Assembly (NCBI GenBank): GCA_964617555.1
Contig: CAZTYP010000050.1
Coordinates: 1-64,000 of the forward strand
Source of the DNA: 1-14-2-50-31-20 sp964617555
GTDB taxonomy: Bacteria > Bacteroidota > Ignavibacteria > Ignavibacteriales > Melioribacteraceae
Direction: 5' to 3'
Length of the DNA: 64,000 nt
The translations under genes were made by a program, and so were the position numbers. Numbering within the stretch: the stretch's first letter is position 1; the number at the start of each line of letters is the position of its first letter. The notes beneath the pieces were generated by a model. It saw nothing but the letters and a program-made list of their open reading frames with translations. It searched no databases and had not been told where the DNA came from. Positions 26,261-36,075 of this stretch are shown here, in pieces.

Positions 26261-26965
26261 TCAGTTTTCCAAACCTTCATTAAGTTTTTTAAATTCGTTA
26301 ACAGTAAGGGCATCACTAACCTTAAATTCTCCTATTGCTTCACGTCTAAGAGATTTAAGATAAGCCCCGCATCCTAATTTTGCTCCAAAATCGTTTGCAA
26401 TTACTCTGATATATGTGCCTTTGGAGCATCTAATTTTAAAATCTATTTCCGGCAATTCCGAACGGGTAATTTCAAAATTAAAAATTGTTACTTCTCGCGG
26501 CTTTCTTTCAACTTCCATTCCTTTGCGGGCAAGTTTGTACAAACGCTTACCGTTTTGTTTAAGAGCCGAGTACATGGGAGGAACCTGTTCAATTTTCCCA
26601 ACAAACGATTGCCGTACTTTTTCAATCATCTCTTCGGTAACAAAGGTAAAATCTTTTTCTTCAATCACTTCTGTTTCCGCATCCATAGAGGGTGTTTTTT
26701 TACCAAGCTCAATTGTTCCGGTATAAATTTTTTCTAAATCTTGAAATTTGTAAATCTCTTTTGTTTTTTTACCGACACAAATTATCAGCAAGCCTGTTGC
26801 GGCAGGGTCGAGTGTGCCGGCATGTCCTACTTTCTTTACATTTACAATTTTACGAACACGGTGTACCACATTAAAAGAACTTTTCCCTTTCTCTTTATCA
26901 ATAAGCAAAACCTCACCGGAGGCATAATCAACATGTGTAAGATCAAATAATTTATTTGTTATCAT
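26261..26965 (-). CDS. truB: tRNA pseudouridine-55 synthase
   Basis: The 234-residue protein contains the TruB core: LLIDKEKGKSSFNVV, the HAGTLDPAATGLL motif with the catalytic Asp, and the CSKGTYIRVIANDFG strand. It makes pseudouridine 55 in the T loop of tRNA. I chose the ATG at 26965, which overlaps rbfA by 14 bases and puts the conserved core near the N-terminus; a longer frame from 27076 would run deep into rbfA and adds an unrelated hydrophobic leader. Confidence 0.94.
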   Translation of the reverse strand: MITNKLFDLTHVDYASGEVLLIDKEKGKSSFNVVHRVRKIVNVKKVGHAGTLDPAATGLLIICVGKKTKEIYKFQDLEKIYTGTIELGKKTPSMDAETEVIEEKDFTFVTEEMIEKVRQSFVGKIEQVPPMYSALKQNGKRLYKLARKGMEVERKPREVTIFNFEITRSELPEIDFKIRCSKGTYIRVIANDFGAKLGCGAYLKSLRREAIGEFKVSDALTVNEFKKLNEGLEN

Positions 26966-27308
26966 TTTTATGAATCTTTTTAAATATCTCTTCCATTTTC
27001 TCAACATAGTCGAGCGTATCGTCGAGATAAAAATCAATATTGGGTATATGCCGTAAATGTCTAATTTTACTTGCAAGTTCCGATTTAATAAATCCCTTTA
27101 GCTCATTAAGTTTGACAAGTTTTTCTTCCCGTCCTTCTTTTTCAAAAACAGATATGTAAATTTTCGCATGTTTTAAATCCGGTGTTACTCTTACATTTGT
27201 AATTGTAAGCATCCCCAGTTCCGGCGCACGGTCTCGTAATTTATGAAGAAAAATCAAACTTAATTCTTCTTTTATTAATTCGGATACTCTTTGTAATCTT
27301 TTAGGCAA
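26952..27308 (-). CDS. rbfA: 30S ribosome-binding factor A
   Basis: The 118-residue protein has the RbfA KH-like fold (RLQRVSELIKEELSLI, TITNVRVTPDLKHAKIYIS, LRHIPNIDFYLDDTLDY). It helps mature the 5' end of 16S rRNA. It starts three bases after infB stops and overlaps truB, so the three are translated as a coupled unit. Confidence 0.95.
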   Translation of the reverse strand: MPKRLQRVSELIKEELSLIFLHKLRDRAPELGMLTITNVRVTPDLKHAKIYISVFEKEGREEKLVKLNELKGFIKSELASKIRHLRHIPNIDFYLDDTLDYVEKMEEIFKKIHKNDNK

Positions 27309-27311
27309 TTG

Positions 27312-30089
27312 TTAATCCAATTTCTTTTTAGTTTCTACCAATTGATATGCTTCAATAATATCACCGACTTTAATATCGTTAAAGTTTGCAATGTTCAGTC
27401 CGCATTCGTAACCGGCAACAACTTCTTTAACATCATCTTTAAACCGTTTAAGCGTTGCAAGGTTTCCTTCGTATATTACAATACCGTTACGGAATAATCT
27501 TATTTTATCCGAGCGTGAAATTTTACCGTCTGTTACATAACAACCTGCAACGGTTCCCACTTTCGGAACTTTAAAGGTTTCGCGTACTTCCACGGTTGCA
27601 ACTAAATCTTCGGAAACAATCGGTGAAAGCAATCCTTCCAATGCCGATTTAACTTCATTAATTGCATCATAAATTACATTGTAAATTCTTATATCAACTT
27701 TTTCCGTTTCGGCAAGTTTACGTGCATTGTTATTGGCTCTCACATGAAATCCTACAATAAGAGCATTAGATGCGGAGGCGAGCAAAACGTCACCTTCGGT
27801 AATTCCGCCAACCGCTTTATGGATTACATTAACGGCAACTTCATTGTTGGAAAGTTTCATAAGCGAATCAGCAAGAGCTTCTACCGAACCGTCCACATCA
27901 CCTTTTACAATTACCGGAAGTTCTTTTACTTCTCCGTCTTTTATCTGTTGTGCAATTTGTTCTAAAGTAAGATGACGAACTTGACGATGGTCTTGTTCCC
28001 GCTTTAATTGTTGACGCTTAATTGCAATTTCGCGTGCTTCACGTTCAGAATTAACCACGGCAAAAACATCACCGGCTTGAGGTGTCCCTTCAAAACCCAA
28101 TATCAATGCGGGAGAACCAGGTGTAACTTCGGAAATTTTCTTGTTCCTTTCGTCAAACATTGCCCGCACTCTTCCGTGATAAATACCCGCAACAAACGGA
28201 TTACCTATTCGCAAAGTTCCCTTCGCAATAAGAACCGTTGCGGTAACTCCGCGGCCTTGTTCAAGCTGTGCTTCAACAACCGTACCTCTGGCATTTCTAT
28301 CGGGATTGGCTTTAAGCTCCAACAATTCCGCTTCAAGTAATATTTTTTCTAAAAGTAAGTCAACGTTTGTTCCTGCTTTTGCGGAAATTTCGACCGATTG
28401 ATATTTACCGCCCCAATCTTCTACCAAAATATTTCGTTCGGCCAATTGTTGTTTTATTTTTTCGATATTGGAGTTCGGTTTATCAATTTTATTAATGGCA
28501 ATAATAATAGGCACTCCCGCAGCTTGTGCATGGTTAATTGCCTCAACGGTTTGCGGCATAACGGCATCGTCTGCGGCAACAATAATTACAACAATATCCG
28601 TTATTTTAGCTCCGCGAGCACGCATAGCGGTAAATGCTTCGTGTCCCGGAGTATCCAGAAAAGTGATTTTTTTCCCCTCTTCAACTTCAACTTGATATGC
28701 ACCAATATGTTGGGTAATTCCTCCGGCTTCACCGGCAACTACATTTTCACGTCGTATATAATCCAACAATGATGTTTTACCGTGATCTACATGCCCCATT
28801 ATTGTTACAACGGGTGGACGCGGAACAAGGGTTGACTCGTCATCTTCAGTATCGGCAAGGGAATCGGCAACGTATTCGTCTTCAAATTCAACTTCAAACC
28901 CGAATTCATCGGCAACAAGAGTAATTGTTTCGGAATCAAGACGTTGGTTAATTGAAACCATTAAACCGATTTCCATACATTTGGCAATTACATCACTTAC
29001 GGAAACATTCATTAAGTTTGCAATTTCGCTAACCGAAATATATTCCGTTACCTTAATTTTTGTTTCAGCTTCCAATTGTTGCAATTCGGCAATTCTTTCT
29101 TCCTCTTCGTGTTTTTCTTTTTTGCGTTTCTTCTTAAAACTCGATCTATCACTTATACCGGCATCATCAATACTTTGTAATGTGCGTTTAATTGCAGCTT
29201 CAACTTCCCGTTTATCTATTTCGGCTTTTTTTACACGTCTGAATTTTTTTGCTTTAACCGGTTCTTCACCGTTTTCGGTTTTCTTTTTACGTCGGAATTT
29301 TTTCTTTTTGTCATCTGCCTTTGGCTTACCGGAATCTAATTTATCAGTGTCCGTTTTTACGGTCGCAGCATTTTTATCATTAATAGTTTCTTGTTTTTGC
29401 TCTTTCTTTTTATTCTTTTTGTTTTTCTTGGTTTGTTTTTCTTTTTTATCTTTATCAAGATCTATTTTCCCTACAACCTTTAACCCTTTTTTATTTTTCT
29501 GCAAAGCTTTTTCCGCTTCGGTTTGAAAACTTTCGGTTTCTTCAATCGGCTTTGGATTTTCTGTTTCAGGTTCTTCGGAAATTTCTTCTTCAACAGTTTC
29601 TTCGACTTTTGTGAAATCTTCTTCGACTTCGGATTTTTCGGCTACACTCTCCGTTTTCTTTTCCGATGTTTTTTCTTCCCCCGATTCTTCAAATTCTTCA
29701 ACTTGTTCTTTTTCTGTTTCGGGTTCTTCAGCAACTTCTTCAATCGTTTCTTCTTTATCGGATTCAATTTTTTCGGGAACTTCTTCTTTTGCTTTCGTTT
29801 CTTCCCGCACTTCTTCCGCAGAGGATTCTTCTTCGGTGTTTTCTCCGGCTTTTTCGGCTCTTCGTTTGTTGAATTGTGCTAATTTCTTTTTATGAATCTC
29901 GGATTTTTCAATCTCTTTTTTGAAATGAGACTGAACATCGGCAAGCATTTGATCATCAAGCAATGCCATATGATTTTTTACCGTGTAACCCTTTTCGCGC
30001 AAAAAGTCAATAATAGCATCGGTAGAGATATTAACTTCCGATGCAAATTTGTAAATTCTATATTTTTTCGGTTTTTTAGTTTGTTCCAT
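27312..30089 (-). CDS. infB: Translation initiation factor IF-2
   Basis: The 925-residue GTPase brings initiator tRNA to the ribosome. An N-terminal IF2_N domain (YRIYKFASEVNISTDAIIDFL) is followed by a very long Glu/Lys-rich disordered linker (about 60-330), a second IF2_N-type domain (VSEIANLMNVSVSDVIAKC), the G domain with GHVDHGKTS, DTPGHEAF and NKIDKP, and domains II to IV. The length is near the upper range because of the linker, as in many Bacteroidota. The repetitive GAA/AAA codons of the linker generate long open antisense frames that are not genes. Confidence 0.97.
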   Translation of the reverse strand: MEQTKKPKKYRIYKFASEVNISTDAIIDFLREKGYTVKNHMALLDDQMLADVQSHFKKEIEKSEIHKKKLAQFNKRRAEKAGENTEEESSAEEVREETKAKEEVPEKIESDKEETIEEVAEEPETEKEQVEEFEESGEEKTSEKKTESVAEKSEVEEDFTKVEETVEEEISEEPETENPKPIEETESFQTEAEKALQKNKKGLKVVGKIDLDKDKKEKQTKKNKKNKKKEQKQETINDKNAATVKTDTDKLDSGKPKADDKKKKFRRKKKTENGEEPVKAKKFRRVKKAEIDKREVEAAIKRTLQSIDDAGISDRSSFKKKRKKEKHEEEERIAELQQLEAETKIKVTEYISVSEIANLMNVSVSDVIAKCMEIGLMVSINQRLDSETITLVADEFGFEVEFEDEYVADSLADTEDDESTLVPRPPVVTIMGHVDHGKTSLLDYIRRENVVAGEAGGITQHIGAYQVEVEEGKKITFLDTPGHEAFTAMRARGAKITDIVVIIVAADDAVMPQTVEAINHAQAAGVPIIIAINKIDKPNSNIEKIKQQLAERNILVEDWGGKYQSVEISAKAGTNVDLLLEKILLEAELLELKANPDRNARGTVVEAQLEQGRGVTATVLIAKGTLRIGNPFVAGIYHGRVRAMFDERNKKISEVTPGSPALILGFEGTPQAGDVFAVVNSEREAREIAIKRQQLKREQDHRQVRHLTLEQIAQQIKDGEVKELPVIVKGDVDGSVEALADSLMKLSNNEVAVNVIHKAVGGITEGDVLLASASNALIVGFHVRANNNARKLAETEKVDIRIYNVIYDAINEVKSALEGLLSPIVSEDLVATVEVRETFKVPKVGTVAGCYVTDGKISRSDKIRLFRNGIVIYEGNLATLKRFKDDVKEVVAGYECGLNIANFNDIKVGDIIEAYQLVETKKKLD

Positions 30090-30114
30090 ATTGGGAATTA
30101 CCTATAATTTAATT

Positions 30115-31359
30115 TTATTCTTCTTCAAATTGGTTTTTAAGAATTTCTAATATTTCAGCAGCTTTTTCTTCGTCCAATTCCTCAATTTCTTTCAGTTCGT
30201 CAATGCCGGCGGTAAGAACTTCAACAGCAGTATCGTAACGGTTATTAATTAATAAATCTACCATTTCCGTCCCAAGCTCTTCTCTCAGTTCAACCAACTC
30301 TATATCGTCTTCGTATTCTTCGTACGGTTTTTCTTCTCTAAGAACTTCAATATCGTAGCCTGTAAGTTTCATGGCAAGACGAATATTAACTCCGTTTCGT
30401 CCGACAATAAGCGATACTTGATCACTATCGGCAAGAACCGTACATTTTTTTTCACTTTCATTAATTTCAATTTGTTTTAATTTTGCCGGCGAAAGTGTTC
30501 TTTGAATGAACGTTACGGGGTCATCGGAATAATTTACAACATCTATATTTTCATTGTTTAATTCTCGTACTATTGCATGAATACGTACTCCTTTCATCCC
30601 TACGCAAGCACCAACGGCATCAATACGCGGGTCTTGAGATTCTACGGCAACCTTTGCTCTTTCGCTCGGTTCGCGAGCAATTCTTTTTATTTCAATAATG
30701 CCGTCATATATTTCCGGAATTTCTATTTCAAATAGTTTTTTAAGGAAGAGATTATCCGCTCTCGAAATAATTATTACCGGACCATTCGGAGTTTTTCGAA
30801 CTTCTTTAATTACGGCACGCACGGTATCCCCTTTTCTATAACGTTCACGCGGTATTTGTTCTACTCTAGGCAAAAGCAATTCGTTTTTGTTATGATTAAC
30901 CAAAATATCGTTGCGACGTACTTGATAAATATCACCAACTATAATTTCGCCAACCATTTCGGAATATTCGTTATATACAAGTTCTTTTTCTATTTCACGA
31001 ATTTTTTGATTTAAACTTTGTCGGGCAAGGTTAATTAATCTTCTGCCGAAAGAACTAAGTTCAATCTTTTCAACAAAGTCATCTCCCACTTCCAATTCTT
31101 CTTCGTTACCTAATTTGTTTACTTCGTCAATGCTTATTTCCAATTCAGGATTTTCCACTTCATCAACAATTGTTCGTTCCAAAAATATTTCAATATCACC
31201 TTTATCCATATTGGCAATAACATCGTAGTTTACATCTTGCCCGTATTTTTTCTTTACCATTAATCCGAATATCTCTTCGATAATATTTTCAAGAACGTCT
31301 CTGTCAACATTTTTTCCTTTAACCATTTGAGCAAAAGCTTCAACTATTGCATTATTCAT
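30115..31359 (-). CDS. nusA: Transcription termination/antitermination factor NusA
   Basis: The 414-residue protein has the NusA N-terminal RNA-polymerase-binding domain, an S1 domain (GEIIVGDIYQV...GDTVRAVIKEVR), and two KH domains (DAVGACVGMKGVRI and VSLIVGRNGVNIRLA), then an acidic C-terminal helical repeat. It controls pausing, termination and rRNA antitermination. It sits between rimP (18 bases upstream) and infB, the conserved order. Confidence 0.96.
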   Translation of the reverse strand: MNNAIVEAFAQMVKGKNVDRDVLENIIEEIFGLMVKKKYGQDVNYDVIANMDKGDIEIFLERTIVDEVENPELEISIDEVNKLGNEEELEVGDDFVEKIELSSFGRRLINLARQSLNQKIREIEKELVYNEYSEMVGEIIVGDIYQVRRNDILVNHNKNELLLPRVEQIPRERYRKGDTVRAVIKEVRKTPNGPVIIISRADNLFLKKLFEIEIPEIYDGIIEIKRIAREPSERAKVAVESQDPRIDAVGACVGMKGVRIHAIVRELNNENIDVVNYSDDPVTFIQRTLSPAKLKQIEINESEKKCTVLADSDQVSLIVGRNGVNIRLAMKLTGYDIEVLREEKPYEEYEDDIELVELREELGTEMVDLLINNRYDTAVEVLTAGIDELKEIEELDEEKAAEILEILKNQFEEE

Positions 31360-31377
31360 TTTCCGGTTGCCTCCGTG

Positions 31378-31827
31378 TTAAAATCTGACAATTACTTTTG
31401 CAGATTTAATATTTTTAAATTTAACTTCTTCTGTTTTTTTATCTATTTCAAATTTCAAATTGTTGTCGGTTATACCCAGCAATTTACCGTTGAATTTTTC
31501 TCCGACTTGATTTTCAAATTCCAACTCAAAATTTCTGTTTATATGTTTCTTAAATTGTTCAATATATTTTAGCGGTCTATCTATACCGGGAGAAGAAACA
31601 TCAAGCCTGTATTTGGAAGTAATCAACTCTCCTTCTTCAATAACATTGCCGCAAGCTCTGCTAAGCTCAACACAATCCGAGGTTGTTATTCCCTCTTCCT
31701 TATCAATATAAACTTCCACAATAATATTTCTGTCGTTTCCTCTAAAATCCAAATCAATAAAAAGATAACCGAGTTTTTCAACGGTTTCTTTAATTTTTGA
31801 AGATATTTCGGATTTATTAATTTTCAA
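31378..31827 (-). CDS. rimP: Ribosome maturation factor RimP
   Basis: The 149-residue protein fits RimP: an N-terminal ferredoxin-like domain with YIDKEEGITTSDCVELSRA and YRLDVSSPGIDRPLK, and a C-terminal SH3-like barrel. It assists early 30S assembly. It is the first gene of the rimP-nusA-infB-rbfA-truB-ribF-rpsO-pnp unit, and a strong terminator-like hairpin lies about 25 bases upstream of its ATG, leaving little room for a conventional promoter. Confidence 0.93.
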   Translation of the reverse strand: MKINKSEISSKIKETVEKLGYLFIDLDFRGNDRNIIVEVYIDKEEGITTSDCVELSRACGNVIEEGELITSKYRLDVSSPGIDRPLKYIEQFKKHINRNFELEFENQVGEKFNGKLLGITDNNLKFEIDKKTEEVKFKNIKSAKVIVRF

Positions 31828-31851
31828 AACTTACCAAATTCGGTTAACAGA

Positions 31852-31876
31852 AATAAAAAACGCCCACAACGGGGCG
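31852..31876 (-). terminator. Intrinsic terminator between the porin gene and rimP
   Basis: On the minus strand a GC-rich 5-bp stem (CGCCC/GGGCG with a 6-base loop, 31861-31876) is followed directly by TTTTTTATTT. It lies about 107 bases after the porin stop and 25-50 bases before rimP, so it should end the nhaC-porin transcript; it could also act as an attenuator in a rimP leader. Confidence 0.75.
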
Positions 31877-31982
31877 AATCAGAATTTTAAATTTACTATT
31901 ATTTTATATGATTTGCAAGTTAATATGATACCGAAATCTTGTTCGAAAATTCCTTTAAATTATTTATTTCAAATAAGATAAA

Positions 31983-33143
31983 CTATTTCACCAATCCGTT
32001 GCCAACAATGCTCAGTTTGTAATATAAACGCAAATCAACTCGTACTTCGTTACTTTTTGCATTACGACCGTATCCGGAAGCTATTCCGCTAAACTGCGGA
32101 TCGTTTACACCGTTATATAACTCCAAAAACGCTTCAAAAGAATTCCACAAAGAGCGAACCCCGGTTGTAAAAATTGAAGAAGAGGCTTCGGAAGTGCCGC
32201 CCCATAAATAGCTGTAATTAACATATCCACCCAATTTATCGCCAATAATATCAACAGAAGCCGAAGAAGAGATTATTCGGGCTTTACGGGGAATTTCGTA
32301 TGCAAAATTCCAACTGGCAACATTGATAAAATTATAATCATCTTGCGTGGAACCGTCGGGGAGTTTCTGGTCATAATCGTAAAATGTTCCTTGCAAATTT
32401 AAATGAAAAACCTTGTATTGAAACTCTGAATGAATTTCATAAGCCAATCTGGTACCACAATCGTTAACGTCGGAATTATATATTTGTCCGTATAACACGG
32501 ATGCCCCAAAATTTAAATTGAAAGTTTTTACGGGCAAAGAATATACAACTCTAAAATTAAATTGATTTGTTTCCGAATTTGCTTTTTGTAACGGGATTGT
32601 ATCATCGCTTCCTATACTACCGGAAAAAATGTCGGGGTCGTAACGGCCTCTGTTACTTGAGGAGAGTTGTTGGTTTTTGAAAAACCCGAAATCGAAAGAA
32701 AATTGATTTAATTCATATGTCCACGTAGCTCCGTAATCATAATCATCTTGCAACCCCACATAATAAACAATGTTCCCCCAATCGTCAAAAGTTTGCCAGC
32801 CAATTCCGAAGGGCACCCAAGTTTGCCCGACTTTAATTGTGTTATTATCAAATTTAAATCCAAAAAAAAGATGCTGCGGTGTTCTCCATCCCTCATAAAA
32901 CCGATACTGCACCGAAGCAAAAAACTTTTCCCCTATATCCGTTCTTGCCCATATTCTGAAATGGTCGAATTGAAACTCTCCGAATTTTGTTGAAGAACCT
33001 TTATCCCAATCTTTGTACATATATTTTCCCATAGCGGTAACACCCAGTTTTTCTTCCTTTGGAATTATATCCATCGGTCTGTGCTGGGCATTAATTGTTT
33101 GGGAAATAATTAATAATGCCGCTATTATTAATTTAGTTTTCAT
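31983..33143 (-). CDS. Outer-membrane porin-like protein
   Basis: The 386-residue secreted protein has a signal peptide (KLIIAALLIISQTINAQ) and a long beta-barrel pattern. FDHFRIWARTDIGEKFFASVQY and KVGQTWVPFGIGWQ resemble phosphate-selective porin (OprO/OprP) or related barrel families. I chose the ATG at 33143 because the longer frame from 33209 puts a basic leader before the signal peptide. The start lies inside the end of nhaC (11-base overlap). Unlike most barrels the protein does not end in an aromatic residue (GLVK before a TAG). A joint role with the antiporter in ion traffic is inference from coupling only. Confidence 0.72.
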   Translation of the reverse strand: MKTKLIIAALLIISQTINAQHRPMDIIPKEEKLGVTAMGKYMYKDWDKGSSTKFGEFQFDHFRIWARTDIGEKFFASVQYRFYEGWRTPQHLFFGFKFDNNTIKVGQTWVPFGIGWQTFDDWGNIVYYVGLQDDYDYGATWTYELNQFSFDFGFFKNQQLSSSNRGRYDPDIFSGSIGSDDTIPLQKANSETNQFNFRVVYSLPVKTFNLNFGASVLYGQIYNSDVNDCGTRLAYEIHSEFQYKVFHLNLQGTFYDYDQKLPDGSTQDDYNFINVASWNFAYEIPRKARIISSSASVDIIGDKLGGYVNYSYLWGGTSEASSSIFTTGVRSLWNSFEAFLELYNGVNDPQFSGIASGYGRNAKSNEVRVDLRLYYKLSIVGNGLVK

Positions 33144-34614
33144 TCTTTTCTCCTGCTTTTTTTTCCGGTACAATCTTTTTAATTGAAAAACCCAAATAAC
33201 CATATACAATTGCCAAGATAGGACTAATTATATTAAAGACCGCATAAGGCAAATAAGTTAACGTTGCAACACCTAATGTTCCCGACATATATGCCCCGCA
33301 TGTGTTCCAGGGGACAAGAGGCGAGGTAAGTGTGCCAGAATCTTCCAATGTTCTGGATAAATTTTCCGGTGCAAGATTTCGTTTTTCGTATTCCAATTTA
33401 TACATTCTTCCCGGTAATACAATGGACATATATTGGTCGGATGCTATTACATTTGTACCGAAACAAGTTACTACCGTTGTTGCAATAAGAGAACCTGTGC
33501 TGTGAACCATTTTAAGTATCGATTCAACCAAACGCTTTAATAACCCGCTTTCCTCCATAACACCGCCAAACATAAGTGCGGAAAGAATAAGCCAAATAAC
33601 ATCCAACATGCTTTGCATACCCCCACGGTTTACGAGATTATCAAAAACTTCCGTCCCGGTACTTGTGGAAAACCCACCGTACATCGCTTTCCATACACCC
33701 GCAACCATTGCCATAGAATGTGAAAGGTCGGAACGATCAACAAACTGCAAAACTTGGTCGGGTTGAAAAATTACTGCAAAAAGACCTCCAGTTAACGCAC
33801 CTATTAATATAGTGGGAAACGGAGGCATCTTTTTAACCGCTAAAATAAGAACAACAACAACCGGCAAAAGTAAATACCAAGCCGTATGAAAATTGGCATT
33901 AATAACATCCAAAGATTCATTAATAGAATCCAAATTCACTGTTGAAGTTGACATAAAACCTATTACCGTAAAAAAGACGAGTGTTATTGCTATGCTCGGA
34001 ATAGTTGTCCAAAGCATATGACGAATGTGTGTGTATAAATCCGTGCCCGAAACCGCCGGAGATAAATTCGTGGTATCGGATAAAGGGGAAAGTTTATCGC
34101 CAAAATAGGAACCACTTATTATTGCCCCAGCAGTCATACCAACGGACATATCCATTCCGTGTGCAATCCCCATCAATCCTACTCCGATTGTACCTACAGT
34201 AGTCCACGAACTACCGATACTTGCTGAAATAATTGCCGTAACAATTACTGTTGTAGGGAAAAATATTGACGGACTTAATAATTTTAATCCGTAATAAATC
34301 ATTGCAGTAACCGTACCGGACATTACCCAAGTGCCTATTAAAGCTCCAACCGCCAAAAGAATAAAAATTGCGGGAAGTGCTTGGTTAATACTTCGGGCAA
34401 CTCCGTTTTTAAGGTCGTCCCACTTGTGTCCGTTTTTCAAACCTATTACGGCGGCAATTAAACTGGTTAATGTTAATGCTATCTGATTCGGGCCCCACGA
34501 AGCATCATCACCAAACAAGTAAACCGCAAGCGAAAGGAGTGCAACTAACGATATTACCGGTATTAAAGCATCCAACATTGAAGGAACTTTGAGAGGATGA
34601 GGATTATTTGTCAT
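33133..34614 (-). CDS. nhaC: NhaC-family Na+/H+ antiporter
   Basis: The 493-residue polytopic protein has the NhaC signature features: SSWTTVGTIGVGLMGIAHG, AGAIISGSYFGDKLSPLSDTTNLS and the late VPWNTCGAYMSGTLG motif. Members exchange sodium or small organic acids for protons (malate-lactate antiporter MleN is a close relative), so the substrate is not fixed. It is the first gene of a two-gene unit with the porin-like gene. About 590 bases without a gene lie upstream. Confidence 0.9.
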   Translation of the reverse strand: MTNNPHPLKVPSMLDALIPVISLVALLSLAVYLFGDDASWGPNQIALTLTSLIAAVIGLKNGHKWDDLKNGVARSINQALPAIFILLAVGALIGTWVMSGTVTAMIYYGLKLLSPSIFFPTTVIVTAIISASIGSSWTTVGTIGVGLMGIAHGMDMSVGMTAGAIISGSYFGDKLSPLSDTTNLSPAVSGTDLYTHIRHMLWTTIPSIAITLVFFTVIGFMSTSTVNLDSINESLDVINANFHTAWYLLLPVVVVLILAVKKMPPFPTILIGALTGGLFAVIFQPDQVLQFVDRSDLSHSMAMVAGVWKAMYGGFSTSTGTEVFDNLVNRGGMQSMLDVIWLILSALMFGGVMEESGLLKRLVESILKMVHSTGSLIATTVVTCFGTNVIASDQYMSIVLPGRMYKLEYEKRNLAPENLSRTLEDSGTLTSPLVPWNTCGAYMSGTLGVATLTYLPYAVFNIISPILAIVYGYLGFSIKKIVPEKKAGEKNEN

Positions 34615-35205
34615 TTTATTATCTCCATTTGAAAGAATTTAGCTATTAAATATGATATTGTTAATTGAAAATAATAAAACTATTAAATTATTGAAAATCA
34701 TATTTGCCGATTTTGTTTTAGAATTTAGCACTATCCGAAAATTCTATTATGATTTCTATCATATGTGATTTATTCCTTGTTGAACTTAATAGACTTGTTT
34801 CTTAATGTTTTTTTCTTTAACGGGACTACTAATTTATCGTCAGTTTTACAAAACCGAATAAGTATGGTAATTAATTGTATATATTTTTTCACAGAACTTT
34901 TCGGTGAAATTATATGCTGAATTGATTCGGAAATACCAAGGTTTTAATTTGTTGGCATATTTTTATCGTCAAAATGAATGAATAAATTACCAAAGCCGAA
35001 GATGTCACTTTTTTACGGAATTTTTCCGGCACTTATTTCTATTTTTAATCTCTTAATCCGATAACGGATATCAAAATTAACAGATTCAAAAAGCTCTGTT
35101 TCAACAAAACAGTAATTTTTTTTGCCAAAACTTTTATTGAAAAAGAGAAAGGCAAGTAAAAAAGTTAAGAAAGAAATCATTCACTTAAATAACAAATAAG
35201 CAATT
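34615..35205. other. Gene-free stretch of about 590 bases
   Basis: I found no credible reading frame, tRNA or repeat array. The sequence is AT-rich. A 6-bp hairpin (CTGTTT, 35096-35101, with AAACAG, 35107-35112) followed by T8 looks like a plus-strand terminator but has no plus-strand gene upstream. The stretch should contain the nhaC promoter near 34,620-34,750 and the 3' end of the TlpA-like gene's transcript. Confidence 0.5.
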
Positions 35206-35850
35206 CTATTTAATTAACGGCAAAGTAAAATTTGGAGTAAATGTTGTTTTTGTAGAATCGTAATTGTTATTCAAAACTTTGTTGATTTCTTTAATATATG
35301 TCTCCTTTGAAATTATTCCGGTATATTTATTAACCACACGGCCCTTTTTATCCAAAATAAACGACGTAGGTATTGAATGAATTCCTCCGAATTGATTTAT
35401 TACCATTGCATCTCCGCGAACAACAGGATAATTAATTTTGTACGACTTAATAAAAGGCAAAACCTCGGCAGCCGTTGCCCCGCCTTGTGTTAATGCATCG
35501 AGGGAAACACCTACTATCTCAAAATCTTTATCTTTAAATTCATGTTTTAACATAATTAAATCCGGTATTCCTTTACGACAAGGGACACACCATGTCGCCC
35601 AAAAATCTACAAGAACAACTTTGCCTTGTAAATCGGAAAGTTTCAAAACATCTTCTGCGGATTGTTTATAATTAGGCGGATAGGGCCCTTGTTTCTCTTC
35701 GTCCCACGAATTATTAACAATAAAAAGAATTCCTACAATAATAAAAAATAGAATTGTATAAATTCTGCTTCTTTGTTTTTTATCCAAACCGAAAATCTTC
35801 TTTTCTTCAACTGTTTTTGCCTTGCCTATTTTTCTTTTTTTCTGGCTCAT
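35206..35850 (-). CDS. Membrane-anchored TlpA/ResA-like thiol-disulfide oxidoreductase
   Basis: The 214-residue protein has a basic cytoplasmic N-terminus, one membrane helix (about 29-46) and a periplasmic thioredoxin fold with FWATWCVPCRKG (Cys88, Cys91) and the cis-Pro segment SIPTSFILDKKG. Such proteins reduce disulfides outside the membrane, for example in cytochrome c maturation. It is the last gene of a minus-strand trio with the DUF6132 and DUF1858 proteins, which points to a sulfur or redox task. It ends in TAG. Confidence 0.9.
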   Translation of the reverse strand: MSQKKRKIGKAKTVEEKKIFGLDKKQRSRIYTILFFIIVGILFIVNNSWDEEKQGPYPPNYKQSAEDVLKLSDLQGKVVLVDFWATWCVPCRKGIPDLIMLKHEFKDKDFEIVGVSLDALTQGGATAAEVLPFIKSYKINYPVVRGDAMVINQFGGIHSIPTSFILDKKGRVVNKYTGIISKETYIKEINKVLNNNYDSTKTTFTPNFTLPLIK

Positions 35851-35865
35851 CCAAACTCCGGTAAA

Positions 35866-36075
35866 TTATTTTTTTTCTAACATTTCGTTCAATTCTTTAA
35901 CAAATTTCTCCACATCTTTATCTCCGAAACCTTTTTCTTTGGCAGCATCTTCCAACGAGCCCCAAATCGGCTCACCGCATCTTAAACAACGTATTCCTTC
36001 AATACGTAAATAAGAAACCGCCTCCGGTAAAATTTTCACTAAATCTTCAATTTCAATATCTTTAGTTATCTTCAT
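35866..36075 (-). CDS. DUF1858 domain protein
   Basis: The 69-residue protein is a single DUF1858 domain: MKITKDIEIEDLVKILPEA, then GIRCLRCGEPIWGSLEDAA with a CxxC pair (Cys30, Cys33). These small domains often sit next to hybrid-cluster, sulfur-carrier or nitrogen-oxide genes, and the Cys pair suggests metal or redox binding. It overlaps the DUF6132 gene by 14 bases and lies 16 bases before the thioredoxin-like gene. The exact job is unknown. Confidence 0.85.
   Translation of the reverse strand: MKITKDIEIEDLVKILPEAVSYLRIEGIRCLRCGEPIWGSLEDAAKEKGFGDKDVEKFVKELNEMLEKK

Noticed and set aside
26966..27076. Longer start for truB
   Set aside because: The extra part lies within rbfA and does not match TruB; the ATG at 26965 fits the family.
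28981..29895. Several Phe- and Ser-rich plus-strand frames opposite infB
   Set aside because: They arise from the repetitive Glu/Lys codons of the IF-2 linker read on the opposite strand.
33144..33209. Longer start for the porin-like gene
   Set aside because: It adds a basic leader before a clear signal peptide and runs further into nhaC.
35096..35120. Terminator-like hairpin with T8 on the plus strand
   Set aside because: No plus-strand gene lies upstream, and the stem is only 6 bp in AT-rich DNA.
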